Of a DNA stretch of 64,000 nt, positions 49,842 through 58,138 are shown piece after piece (within the stretch, counting starts at the first letter, position 1; each line of letters opens with the position of its first letter). A program made the translations under genes and the position numbers. This stretch comes from Ruegeria sp. AD91A (lineage in GTDB: Bacteria; Pseudomonadota; Alphaproteobacteria; Rhodobacterales; Rhodobacteraceae). The DNA lies in assembly GCF_003443535.1 (NCBI RefSeq), contig NZ_CP031946.1, positions 1,364,001 through 1,428,000 on the forward strand, given 5' to 3'. A model generated the notes under the pieces. That model did not search any database. It worked only from the letters and a program-made list of their open reading frames with translations, and had not been told where the DNA came from.

Positions 49842-51787
49842 TCCTTTCTGTCCGAATAGTAATCCTCGGTTGTGACGACCCGAGGCCTGGCTTTTGACTG
49901 GAACGGATTGTCTTGCTGTTGAAACTGCACGTTCACCCGGCAATTGTCACACATCTGGATCATCCGCGCCTGATCTGAAGTCGCGAACATCGGGTGCGTA
50001 CCCGACAGCTTCTCCATGATCCGCTCAACCGTGGATTTCACGCCGAACAGCGCCCCGCATTCTACGCAGGCAAAAGGTTCCTCTTCGTTCAGAACCTGCT
50101 GTGACAGGGCCGCATCGCTGAGATCAAGTTGTGGAACAAGAGTGATCGCGTCCTCGGGGCAAATGGTCTTGCACATCCCGCATTGCAGACAGGCGTCTTG
50201 CTGGAAGTTCAGTTGCGGCTTGTCCGGGTTGTCGATCAAAGCACCTGATGGGCACAGCGACACACAGCTGAGGCACAGGGTGCAGCTATCGGTGTTTACT
50301 GCAACCGCCCCGTAAGGCGCATTCCCGGGCAATGGCAAAGGCGCGTCGGCCTGCGGGTTCAGCGCTTGCGCTGCCAGCCGTGCAATTTGCCGGCGATTGC
50401 CCAACGGCAGAACCGGATCAGACAAAGGTCGGGGCACCGCTTGCCCGTACAGCAGATCGGACATCGCATCGGGGTCAACCTCATCAATCAGGCCAATGCC
50501 CTCCGAGCCTGCAATGGCATGTGCCAATTCGAGTTCCCGGTTCAGCGCTTGGCGTTCGATCGTCGGGGCTAGAAGAACATCCACCCGTGCAAACCCATGC
50601 GCCAGAGCCGCCAGCATCTCGGCATGGCCATAGCCAGAAATCACGTTCAGTTCCAACGGGATGACATCCGAAGGTAATCCGCGCCCAAAACGAGCAGCCA
50701 GCCGGATCATCTCAGCCCCGTGGGCGTCATGCACAAGCAACCGAGGCGCGGTGCCACCAGCCCGGCGATAAGTGCGGGCCAGAATATGCATCCGCGACAA
50801 CAGCGCCGAAACAGGTGGGTCTTCATAGGTTATGGCCGTTGAAGGGCATAGCGCAGCGCAAGCACCACAGCCGGCACATACCATCGGATCGACGGCGACA
50901 TACTCGCCCGCTGGGGAAATCGCTCCGGTTGGGCAGATATCCAGACAGTTGGAACAGCCCACCTGCCCGGCGCGGGAATGGGCACACAGGGTTTCCTCCA
51001 ACCGCACATAGAGAGGTTTTTCAAACGTTCCCACCAATTGTGCAGCTTCAAAAGCCAGCCTTTCCACAGCAACCGCATCCTTGGGATCAGCTCGCAGGTA
51101 GCCCTCGCGCTTAGCCGGAGCCTGAACAAAAGGTGTTTCACCCGCCAGATCAACGACAATGTCGCACGCAGAAAGCGCTCCGTCCCTTGGATCGGTCCAT
51201 GCAAAAGCGCCGCGCCCTCCGGGTACGACTTGCTGCAGCGCGTCCAGCCGCAGGGAAAACCCACCGAGCGCACCGGAAACCGAACGAAGCCGCCCCCGCA
51301 CCACGTCATAGTCCCGTGAGATAGGATCCGACAGATCGGTCGTCATGACGGTCACAGCCATTGAGTCGGCCAGACGCTCTGCCAGATCAAAGGTCACCGT
51401 ACCGGGCCCGATGATGAAACAGGTGCCTTCACTGAAGACATCCACGCTAGGCGTGACGGGTTGCGGCAATACGGCCTCGGCCGCCAAGGCCGCCATCTTG
51501 GGGGTCGCATCCGCACCTTGATCGGACCACCCTGCCCGATCGCGCAGATCGACAAATCCGGGCGCATCGATATTCAGGTCTTCGGCGAGTGATCGAAAAA
51601 CTTCCTGCTCTTGCAGGCAGGCAATGACTGTTTCGCCTTCTTTCATCAGCTTGGCGGCTGATTTCAGTTCGGTTGTACAAAGCGCGGTGTGCGCTCTGGA
51701 ACACCTGATACTGCAAGCGCTCTCAATCACATCCGGGTCCAGCGCCTGAGTACCGGCGCAATCGCATAGCAGTAGTTTGGTGCCCAT
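49835..51787 (-). CDS. Large multi-cluster 4Fe-4S ferredoxin protein
   Basis: This 650-residue cytosolic protein has two paired 4Fe-4S regions: CSNCLDICPTGA with CAGCGACAALCPSTA (about 270-315) and CTLCLSCVSLCPSGA with CLQCGMCKTICPEDA (about 500-555), each a bacterial ferredoxin-type pair of clusters. Additional cysteine pairs at the N-terminus (LLLCDCAG; SIRCSRAH) and C-terminus (CVECG and CDNC) may bind zinc or further iron-sulfur clusters. Middle parts look like alpha/beta domains without known motif. It is divergent from the DUF3305 gene of the formate dehydrogenase operon. It may deliver electrons from formate to another acceptor, or supply electrons for maturation. Confidence 0.88.
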   Translation of the reverse strand: MGTKLLLCDCAGTQALDPDVIESACSIRCSRAHTALCTTELKSAAKLMKEGETVIACLQEQEVFRSLAEDLNIDAPGFVDLRDRAGWSDQGADATPKMAALAAEAVLPQPVTPSVDVFSEGTCFIIGPGTVTFDLAERLADSMAVTVMTTDLSDPISRDYDVVRGRLRSVSGALGGFSLRLDALQQVVPGGRGAFAWTDPRDGALSACDIVVDLAGETPFVQAPAKREGYLRADPKDAVAVERLAFEAAQLVGTFEKPLYVRLEETLCAHSRAGQVGCSNCLDICPTGAISPAGEYVAVDPMVCAGCGACAALCPSTAITYEDPPVSALLSRMHILARTYRRAGGTAPRLLVHDAHGAEMIRLAARFGRGLPSDVIPLELNVISGYGHAEMLAALAHGFARVDVLLAPTIERQALNRELELAHAIAGSEGIGLIDEVDPDAMSDLLYGQAVPRPLSDPVLPLGNRRQIARLAAQALNPQADAPLPLPGNAPYGAVAVNTDSCTLCLSCVSLCPSGALIDNPDKPQLNFQQDACLQCGMCKTICPEDAITLVPQLDLSDAALSQQVLNEEEPFACVECGALFGVKSTVERIMEKLSGTHPMFATSDQARMIQMCDNCRVNVQFQQQDNPFQSKARPRVVTTEDYYSDRKDH

Positions 51788-52050
51788 ATCCCCTCCTCAG
51801 GAAACCGTTCTGGTCCCATGCACACTAGGCTGTACCCCCGGCAAGACAACTTCAACCCCTTGCCGCACGCCCTGCTCCAGACTGCATTTCGGGCCAAATT
51901 GTCAGAAAACATAAGCGTTCATTGGGCCTGCTCACGCAGTTGCTACCCTGGACTACGACCAAAGTCGTAGAGCTTAGGCTTGGCACACAGCCAGTTTGTG
52001 TACCATAGTGGACTTGCAAAGGCAGGGGAGAGCCTTTCGGGGAGGAGCCA
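51788..52050. promoter_or_regulatory. Divergent control region of the formate dehydrogenase operon
   Basis: These 263 bases separate the minus-strand ferredoxin gene from the plus-strand DUF3305 gene. A perfect palindrome CTACGAC-CAAA-GTCGTAG (51953-51970) is the clearest operator. Downstream of it, TTGGCA followed 18 bases later by CATAGT could be a promoter. Close to the GTG of DUF3305 lies a good GGGGAGGAG ribosome binding site. Confidence 0.6.
51953..51970. promoter_or_regulatory. Perfect 7+4+7 palindromic operator candidate
   Basis: CTACGAC (51953-51959), spacer CAAA, GTCGTAG (51964-51970). It lies about 80 bases upstream of the first gene of the fdh operon, within the divergent promoter region. 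Such short inverted repeats fit LuxR/NarL-type response regulators; the regulator is not in the window or is the protein encoded at 60738-61610. Confidence 0.65.
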
Positions 52051-52605
52051 GTGGCCAAGGCCGCAAGCCAGACTGAAATGCCGGTTGGCGTCATCGTGCG
52101 CAAGACACCCGGGGTCACACGCTGGGCCCGGTGGAACTGGCGTGCCGTTGCCCTTTTACCCGGCGCAGGAGCAGCCAACTGGCAGGAGCTGCGCCGTGAA
52201 GGCGATGCGGTCGAGTATCATGCCGCCACCCTGCCGCTGACGCTCTGGGCAGATGAAACCGAAGCCTACATGGTCAACCTGTTGGATGGACAGCCTTCGC
52301 TATACCTTGTGCTGCGAGACGAACTGAAGGGTGACACGCCCCTGAATGCAGTTCTGATCACCGCCTCTCCGTTCGAAGGGCAGGACTATGCGGATACCGG
52401 CGAAGAAATTGTCGAGAAAATCCCGATGACCGAAGGGCTGATCGCCTGGGTTCGGGATTTCACACTGAAACATCATCAGCACGAAGTTTTCGTCAAGCGC
52501 CGCCGTGACAAGAAACGGACCGATCTGGTGGAAGACGGCAAAGGTGACGCGCGTATCAGGCAGGAATCGGACGTTTACCGCGCCCCCAGGAAGGTGTTCC
52601 AATGA
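52051..52605 (+). CDS. DUF3305 protein, formate dehydrogenase accessory
   Basis: This 184-residue soluble protein matches DUF3305: it begins with MPVGVIVRKTPGVTRWARWNW and contains YMVNLLDGQPSLYLVLR. The C-terminus is very basic and charged (HEVFVKRRRDKKRTDL). Members are found only beside DUF3306 and membrane-bound formate dehydrogenase genes. Function unknown; a maturation role is likely. GTG start with an excellent GGGGAGGAG ribosome binding site. It overlaps DUF3306 by 4 bases. Confidence 0.88.
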   Translation: MAKAASQTEMPVGVIVRKTPGVTRWARWNWRAVALLPGAGAANWQELRREGDAVEYHAATLPLTLWADETEAYMVNLLDGQPSLYLVLRDELKGDTPLNAVLITASPFEGQDYADTGEEIVEKIPMTEGLIAWVRDFTLKHHQHEVFVKRRRDKKRTDLVEDGKGDARIRQESDVYRAPRKVFQ

Positions 52606-53183
52606 CGCGGCCGCGTGATTTCTGGTCGCGCCGAAAGGCCGCTGTTCAGGCTGAAGCCGAAGCCGAGGTTCTGGTTGCGGAAGACCAGGTGATCGCGGCT
52701 CAGCAAGCGGAGCTGGAGGAAAAGACTGACGCGGACATTCTTGCTGAGTTTGACTTACCCGATCCGGACATGTTGCAGCCCGGCGATGATGTTTCGGGTT
52801 TTATGGCCAAGGCCGTGCCAGATCGCCTGCGTCGCCGCGCCCTTCGTCGGCTGTGGCGGTTGAACCCGGTTCTGGCCAATGTCGACGGGCTGGTTGATTA
52901 TGGCGAGGATTATACCGATGCGGCCTGCGTGATCGAAAACATCCAGACCGCCTATCAAGTTGGCAAAGGCATGCTGGCGCATATCGAAGCACTGGCGGCC
53001 GACACAGAAGAAACAACAGACGATGTCGTTGAAAGTGAAGCCGATACGCGTACTGAACCCGAGGCCGCGCCGGTCGAACCCGATCTCGTTCCCGAGCCGG
53101 TATCAGCCGCTCGGGCGGAAGAGCCGGAGGAATTCGACCTTCCCCCGGCACCACGTCGAATGACATTTGAATTTGAAGGATGA
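52602..53183 (+). CDS. DUF3306 protein, formate dehydrogenase accessory
   Basis: This 193-residue protein has the DUF3306 pattern (RDFWSRRKAAVQAE at the start; ILAEFDLPDPDMLQPGDD; RRRALRRLWRLNPVLANVDG). The C-terminal third is low in complexity, rich in Glu, Pro and Ala, and probably disordered. The central helix with consecutive arginines may bind nucleic acid or a partner. Always found with DUF3305 and formate dehydrogenase genes. Overlaps DUF3305 by 4 bases; stops 4 bases before the TorD gene. Confidence 0.88.
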   Translation: MTRPRDFWSRRKAAVQAEAEAEVLVAEDQVIAAQQAELEEKTDADILAEFDLPDPDMLQPGDDVSGFMAKAVPDRLRRRALRRLWRLNPVLANVDGLVDYGEDYTDAACVIENIQTAYQVGKGMLAHIEALAADTEETTDDVVESEADTRTEPEAAPVEPDLVPEPVSAARAEEPEEFDLPPAPRRMTFEFEG

Positions 53184-53187
53184 CCGA

Positions 53188-53799
53188 ATGACCGCAAGTG
53201 ACGCGCATGCTCTGGACGTTTCAACCGAGGATCGCCTGCGCGCGGATTTCTACAACTTTCTGGGCTTGCTGCTGGCCGGCCCGCCCGACCAGATGCTGCT
53301 GGATCAGTTGGCTGGTCTGGGCGGCGATGACACTGACTTGGGCCAGGCCATTCAAGCCATGGCGCGGGTCGCCAAGGTCACCAAGCCCGCCGGGGCCGAG
53401 CGGGAATTCAATGCATTGTTCATCGGTTTGGGTCGGGGCGAATTGCTGCCCTATGCCAGCTTCTACCTGACGGGTTTCCTGAACGAAAAACCTTTGGCGC
53501 AGCTGCGCAACGACATGGCGGTACGTGGGATCACACGGGCCCAAAACGTGTTTGAGCCTGAAGACAACATAGCATCATTGATGGAAATGATGGCCGGAAT
53601 GATCGTTGGGCGTTTTGGCACCCCAGCCTCACTGGAAGACCAGAAAGCGTTCTGGAACAAACATATCGGCCCCTGGGCCACGCATTTCTATTCAGATTTG
53701 GAAGCCGCCGAGAACTCGGTTCTTTATGCATCCGTCGGCACCGCCGGTCGGGTTTTCATGGAGATCGAGCGCGAAGCATTCCGGATGACGGCGGGGTAA
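53188..53799 (+). CDS. TorD/DmsD-family maturation chaperone
   Basis: This 203-residue cytosolic chaperone of the TorD family is all-helical. Typical segments are RADFYNFLGLLLAGPPDQ near the start, AEREFNALFIGLGRGELLPYASFYLTG with the conserved YxSxY/P-like loop, and a C-terminal WATHFYSDLEAAENS. It should bind the Tat signal peptide of the molybdo- or tungsto-enzyme and hold it until cofactor insertion is complete. The ATG at 53188 has GAAGGA at correct spacing; the in-frame ATG at 53167 overlaps DUF3306 and was not used. Confidence 0.9.
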   Translation: MTASDAHALDVSTEDRLRADFYNFLGLLLAGPPDQMLLDQLAGLGGDDTDLGQAIQAMARVAKVTKPAGAEREFNALFIGLGRGELLPYASFYLTGFLNEKPLAQLRNDMAVRGITRAQNVFEPEDNIASLMEMMAGMIVGRFGTPASLEDQKAFWNKHIGPWATHFYSDLEAAENSVLYASVGTAGRVFMEIEREAFRMTAG

Positions 53800-53856
53800 C
53801 CCGCAAATCGCCGGTGTCCAATGGGCACCAAACCGCAATTGGGACAGGAGGAGCCC

Positions 53857-54045
53857 ATGAGCAAGACCAAGGAAGAAGGCGCCACACGCCGCGACTTCCT
53901 CAAACTGGCCGGAACCGCAGCACCTGCTGCCGTTGCCGCCGCCAGCCTGACCGGGAAAGCCGAAGCGGCCGAGTTGCCGACCGACGATACCCGCATTCAG
54001 GATACTGCGCATACACGCGCCTACATCGAAAGCACCCGGTTCTAG
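53857..54045 (+). CDS. Small Tat-signal peptide protein of formate dehydrogenase
   Basis: This 62-residue protein is almost wholly a twin-arginine signal (RRDFLKLAG at about residues 12-20, then a hydrophobic stretch to about 40), followed by some 20 hydrophilic residues. It corresponds to the small formate dehydrogenase-region Tat protein group (TIGR02811). With a good GGAGG ribosome binding site and a position between TorD and the catalytic subunit, it is likely an extra subunit or export partner that stays attached to the membrane. Confidence 0.85.
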   Translation: MSKTKEEGATRRDFLKLAGTAAPAAVAAASLTGKAEAAELPTDDTRIQDTAHTRAYIESTRF

Positions 54046-54150
54046 GATCGGACGTTTTCACACCCGACTGACGGTTGCGATTGGCCCCGACGTCGGCTTC
54101 AGCAGTACCAAGCCAGCCGTGGCACACACGGCGCGCAAGGGAGGAAACAA

Positions 54151-57045
54151 ATGCTTAGGAAAAAGACCAACGGGGTTGCGAGACGCCCCCAGCGGACAAG
54201 TATCCTGTCCCAGGTCGGCGAGAAAACCGTCGATCGCCGCGCATTCCTGCGTGGCTCGGGCCTGACGATCGGCGGCCTTGCCGCGATCAGCGCCACGGGT
54301 GGAACCGTGACGCCGGCCAGTGCCCAGACAGCGGCGAACACCGCCGTTGAAAACATCAAATCCGTATGCACCCACTGCTCGGTCGGCTGTACGGTCGTTG
54401 CCGAAGTGCAGAACGGTGTCTGGATCGGGCAGGAACCCGGTTGGGACAGCCCGTTCAACCTGGGTGCACACTGCGCCAAAGGGGCATCGGTTCGCGAGCA
54501 CGCCCATGGCGAACGCCGCCTGAAATATCCGATGAAAAAGGAAGGCGGAGAGTGGAAGCGCATCAGCTGGGAAGAGGCGATCAACGAGATCGGCGACGGC
54601 ATGATGAGTATCCGCGAAGAATCCGGGCCAGACAGCGTATACTGGTTGGGTTCCGCGAAACATAACAACGAACAGGCCTATCTGTTCCGCAAGTTCGCGG
54701 CCTATTGGGGCACGAACAACGTGGACCATCAGGCCCGTATCTGCCACTCGACCACTGTTGCTGGCGTTGCGAATACATGGGGCTACGGCGCCATGACCAA
54801 TTCGTACAACGACATGCACAACAGCAAGGCGATCTTCATCATCGGCGGCAATCCGGCCGAGGCGCACCCCGTCTCGCTGCTGCATATTCTGCGCGCAAAA
54901 GAGCAGAACAACGCACCGCTGATCGTCTGCGACCCGCGCTTTACACGAACCGCGGCCCATGCGGATGAATATGTCCGTTTCCGTCCCGGCACAGATGTTG
55001 CGCTGGTCTGGGGTATCCTGTGGCACATCTTCGACAACGGTTGGGAAGACAAAGAGTTCATCCGCACCCGCGTCTGGGGCATGGATCAGATCCGCGAGGA
55101 AGTTGCCAAGTGGAACCCGGATGAGGTGGAACGTGTCACCGGCACGCCGGGATCACAGCTGAAACGTGTTGCTCGCACGATGGCGAACAACCGTCCCGGT
55201 ACGGTCGTCTGGTGTATGGGCGGTACACAGCACACCAACGGCAACAACAACACTCGCGCCTATTGCGTGCTGCAGCTTGCGCTCGGCAACATGGGCACCT
55301 CTGGTGGTGGCACCAATATCTTCCGTGGCCATGACAACGTTCAGGGCGCAACGGACCTAGGTGTTCTGTCCCACACCCTGCCCGGTTATTATGGCCTATC
55401 AAAGGGAGCATGGGGCCACTGGGCACGTGTCTGGGGTGAAGAGCCTGATTGGCTGGCGGGTCAGTTCGCGTCGATCAAGGACAAGGAAGGCAAGGATAAG
55501 TCGCTGCAAAATGAGCGTGGCATTCCGGTCTCCCGCTGGATCGACGGTGTTCTGGAAGATCCGGCGAACATGGATCAGGACAACAACGTCCGCGCCATGG
55601 TTCTGTGGGGTCATGCGCCGAACTCGCAAACGCGGGGCCCGGAAATGAAGACGGCAATGGAAAAGCTGGACATGCTGGTCGTGATCGACCCGTACCCCAC
55701 CGTTTCGGCCGTTCTGCACGACCGCACCGATGGTGTTTACCTGCTGCCGGCCTGCACACAGTTTGAAACGCGTGGCTCGGTCACGGCTTCGAACCGTTCG
55801 CTGCAATGGCGTGACAAGGTGGTAGATCCGCTGTTCGAAAGCCTGCCGGACGAGGTCATCATGGCCAAGTTCGCCAACAAGTTCGGCTGGGCGGATCGGC
55901 TCTTCCGCAATATCGAGATGGAAGACCCGGAAACCCCGAATGTTGAAAGCATCACGCGTGAGTTCAACTCGGGCCTCTGGACCATCGGATATACCGGTCA
56001 GTCGCCGGAACGCCTGAAAAGCCATATGGCCAACCAGCACACGTTCGACAGAACCACGCTGCAAGCCATTGGTGGACCAAACGACGGCGAGTATTACGGT
56101 TTGCCCTGGCCCTGCTGGGGAACCGCCGAGATGGGTCATACGGGGACACCAAACCTCTATGACATGTCCAAACCGGTGGCCGAAGGCGGCCTGACCTTCC
56201 GCGCCCGCTTCGGTGTGGAACGCGATGGTGACAACCTGCTGGCCGAAGGGGTCTATAGCGTCGGATCTGAAATTCAGGATGGATACCCTGAATTCACGAT
56301 GCAGATGCTGATGGACCTTGGCTGGGATGGCGATCTGACGGCTGAGGAACGCGCGGCGATTGATGCCGTGGCAGGACCAGAGACCAACTGGAAAACCGAC
56401 CTGTCCGGCGGTATCCAGCGGGTTGCAATCGCCCATGGCTGTGCGCCCTTCGGGAACGCCAAAGCCCGCGCGGTTGTCTGGACCTTCCCGGATCCGATCC
56501 CGCTGCATCGCGAACCGCTCTATACGAACCGGCGCGATCTGGTGGAGGACTATCCGACCTACGAGGACCGTCAGGCCTATCGTCTGCCGACCTTGTATGC
56601 CTCAATTCAAAAGAACGACTTTTCAAAGGATTATCCGATAATCCTCACGTCAGGTCGTCTGGTCGAATATGAAGGCGGCGGCGAAGAAACCCGGTCGAAC
56701 CCGTGGCTGGCCGAACTGCAACAGGACATGTTCGTCGAGATCAACCCCCGCGATGCCAACAACCTTGGTATTCGGGACGGGGCGCAGGTTTGGGTGGAAG
56801 GTCCCGAAGGCGGCAAGGTCAAGGTGATGGCGATGCTGACCAACAGGGTCGGTGCCGGCGTGGCGTTTATGCCATTCCACTTCGGCGGCCATTTCCAGGG
56901 TCAGGATTTGCGGGACAAATACCCCGCAGGCGCTGATCCTTATGTGCTGGGTGAAAGTTCCAACACCGCCCAGACCTATGGCTATGATTCAGTGACCCAG
57001 ATGCAGGAGACCAAAGCGACTCTCTGCAAGATCTCGGCAGCGTAA
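54151..57045 (+). CDS. fdhA: Formate dehydrogenase catalytic subunit (Cys-type, Mo/W-bis-MGD)
   Basis: This 964-residue periplasmic enzyme oxidises formate to CO2. A Tat signal (VDRRAFLRGSG at about 27-37) precedes a 4Fe-4S cluster with C73, C76, C80 and C108. The active site is cysteine, not selenocysteine: C198 followed by the catalytic H199 in ARICHSTTVAG; the invariant arginine of formate dehydrogenases is expected further on. The C-terminal dinucleotide-binding domain is complete. Subunits B and C and the accessory genes flank it. A tup tungstate transporter operon 5 kb downstream points to tungsten, although molybdenum cannot be excluded from sequence alone. Confidence 0.95.
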   Translation: MLRKKTNGVARRPQRTSILSQVGEKTVDRRAFLRGSGLTIGGLAAISATGGTVTPASAQTAANTAVENIKSVCTHCSVGCTVVAEVQNGVWIGQEPGWDSPFNLGAHCAKGASVREHAHGERRLKYPMKKEGGEWKRISWEEAINEIGDGMMSIREESGPDSVYWLGSAKHNNEQAYLFRKFAAYWGTNNVDHQARICHSTTVAGVANTWGYGAMTNSYNDMHNSKAIFIIGGNPAEAHPVSLLHILRAKEQNNAPLIVCDPRFTRTAAHADEYVRFRPGTDVALVWGILWHIFDNGWEDKEFIRTRVWGMDQIREEVAKWNPDEVERVTGTPGSQLKRVARTMANNRPGTVVWCMGGTQHTNGNNNTRAYCVLQLALGNMGTSGGGTNIFRGHDNVQGATDLGVLSHTLPGYYGLSKGAWGHWARVWGEEPDWLAGQFASIKDKEGKDKSLQNERGIPVSRWIDGVLEDPANMDQDNNVRAMVLWGHAPNSQTRGPEMKTAMEKLDMLVVIDPYPTVSAVLHDRTDGVYLLPACTQFETRGSVTASNRSLQWRDKVVDPLFESLPDEVIMAKFANKFGWADRLFRNIEMEDPETPNVESITREFNSGLWTIGYTGQSPERLKSHMANQHTFDRTTLQAIGGPNDGEYYGLPWPCWGTAEMGHTGTPNLYDMSKPVAEGGLTFRARFGVERDGDNLLAEGVYSVGSEIQDGYPEFTMQMLMDLGWDGDLTAEERAAIDAVAGPETNWKTDLSGGIQRVAIAHGCAPFGNAKARAVVWTFPDPIPLHREPLYTNRRDLVEDYPTYEDRQAYRLPTLYASIQKNDFSKDYPIILTSGRLVEYEGGGEETRSNPWLAELQQDMFVEINPRDANNLGIRDGAQVWVEGPEGGKVKVMAMLTNRVGAGVAFMPFHFGGHFQGQDLRDKYPAGADPYVLGESSNTAQTYGYDSVTQMQETKATLCKISAA

Positions 57046-57057
57046 GGAGGACGATAA

Positions 57058-57651
57058 ATGGCTAGAGCAAAGTTTCTCTGCGACGCTGAACGCTGCATCG
57101 AGTGCAACGCCTGCGTAACTGCGTGTAAGAACGAGCACGAGGTGCCCTGGGGCATCAACCGCCGCAGGGTGGTGACGATCAATGACGGCAATCCGGGCGA
57201 ACGCTCGATTTCGGTGGCCTGCATGCATTGTTCCGACGCGCCCTGCATGGCGGTTTGCCCTGTCGACTGCTTCTATCAGAACGAAGAAGGGGTCGTCCTG
57301 CACTCGAAGGACCTGTGCATTGGCTGCGGCTATTGCTTCTACGCGTGCCCATTCGGCGCGCCGCAATACCCGCAGGCTGGTAACTTCGGATCGCGTGGCA
57401 AGATGGACAAATGTACCTTCTGTGCCGGCGGCCCCGAGGAAACGCATTCGACCGCAGAGTTCGCCAAATATGGTCGCAACCGGATCGCCGAGGGCAAACT
57501 GCCCATCTGCGCCGAGATGTGCTCCACCAAGGCCCTGCTCGCTGGTGACGGCGACGTGGTGTCCGCAGTTTACCGTGAACGCGTCGTGGCGCGCGGTTTC
57601 GGCTCGGGCGCCTGGGGCTGGGGTACTGCCTACGACCAGAAAGACGGGTAA
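57058..57651 (+). CDS. fdhB: Formate dehydrogenase iron-sulfur subunit
   Basis: This 197-residue electron-transfer subunit has four 4Fe-4S cluster motifs of the DMSO-reductase B type: [12 protein letters not shown] near the N-terminus, [26 protein letters not shown], and a last set formed by CTFC and CAEMC. It lacks the C-terminal membrane anchor helix seen in Escherichia coli FdnH, so it is probably held by the cytochrome b subunit. It has no export signal and is carried across by the Tat signal of subunit A. It lies 12 bases after fdhA and before a hairpin that may limit downstream expression. Confidence 0.95.
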   Translation: MARAKFLCDAERCIECNACVTACKNEHEVPWGINRRRVVTINDGNPGERSISVACMHCSDAPCMAVCPVDCFYQNEEGVVLHSKDLCIGCGYCFYACPFGAPQYPQAGNFGSRGKMDKCTFCAGGPEETHSTAEFAKYGRNRIAEGKLPICAEMCSTKALLAGDGDVVSAVYRERVVARGFGSGAWGWGTAYDQKDG

Positions 57652-57671
57652 AACCCGGCCTTAGAAAAATG

Positions 57672-57697
57672 GCCTCCCGCCACGTGCGGGAGGCTTT
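57672..57697 (+). terminator. Hairpin after fdhB (partial terminator)
   Basis: A perfect 9-base-pair stem GCCTCCCGC / GCGGGAGGC (57672-57680 with 57686-57694) with a CACGT loop is followed by only TTTCC. It may reduce read-through to the genes downstream or protect the fdhAB transcript end. Confidence 0.6.
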
Positions 57698-57760
57698 CCG
57701 GATGCTTCGAGCAGGGATCCGTTTCCTGCAATGGCACAACAATCTATTTTAGAGGCGCAC

Positions 57761-58111
57761 ATGACCAATGATGTTTACTGGCTGCTGAAACTTGACCTAG
57801 ATCTGGATAAAAAGGGTGAGTTCGAAGCGCTTATGGCAGAGATGGTCGCGGCCACGCAGCAGGAGACCGGCGCCAGAAGCTATGAATGGCACATGACCGG
57901 TTCGGCCGTCCATATCTTCGAACGCTACGCCAGTTCCGAAGATGCCATGATACATATGCAGAATTTCGGTGCGCATTTTGCTGAACGTTTTCTGGCCCTT
58001 CTGACGCCAGTGGGATTGGACGTTTATGGTCCGGCCAAGGATGATCTTCGCGAAGCACTCACGCCAGTCGGCGCCGTTTTTCACCAGCAAATCGGTGGAT
58101 TTGACCGCTGA
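57761..58111 (+). CDS. ABM-type (monooxygenase-fold) small protein
   Basis: This 116-residue protein has the ferredoxin-like fold of the antibiotic biosynthesis monooxygenase (ABM) family: WLLKLDLDLDKKGEFEALMA in the first strand-helix, then a SYEWHMTGSAVHIFERYAS core. Such dimeric proteins include cofactor-free quinol oxygenases and stress proteins. It sits between fdhB and fdhC, so a link to quinone or formate oxidation is possible but unproven. The ATG at 57761 has AGAGG at correct spacing; an in-frame ATG ten codons upstream is less well placed. Confidence 0.78.
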   Translation: MTNDVYWLLKLDLDLDKKGEFEALMAEMVAATQQETGARSYEWHMTGSAVHIFERYASSEDAMIHMQNFGAHFAERFLALLTPVGLDVYGPAKDDLREALTPVGAVFHQQIGGFDR

Positions 58112-58138
58112 TATGAAAATGCACAGGAGGATACCCCT

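Noticed and set aside
51975..52000. Possible sigma-54 promoter upstream of the fdh operon (TGGCAC present)
   Set aside because: The GC pair expected at -12 with fixed spacing is absent, so only the -24-like half matches.
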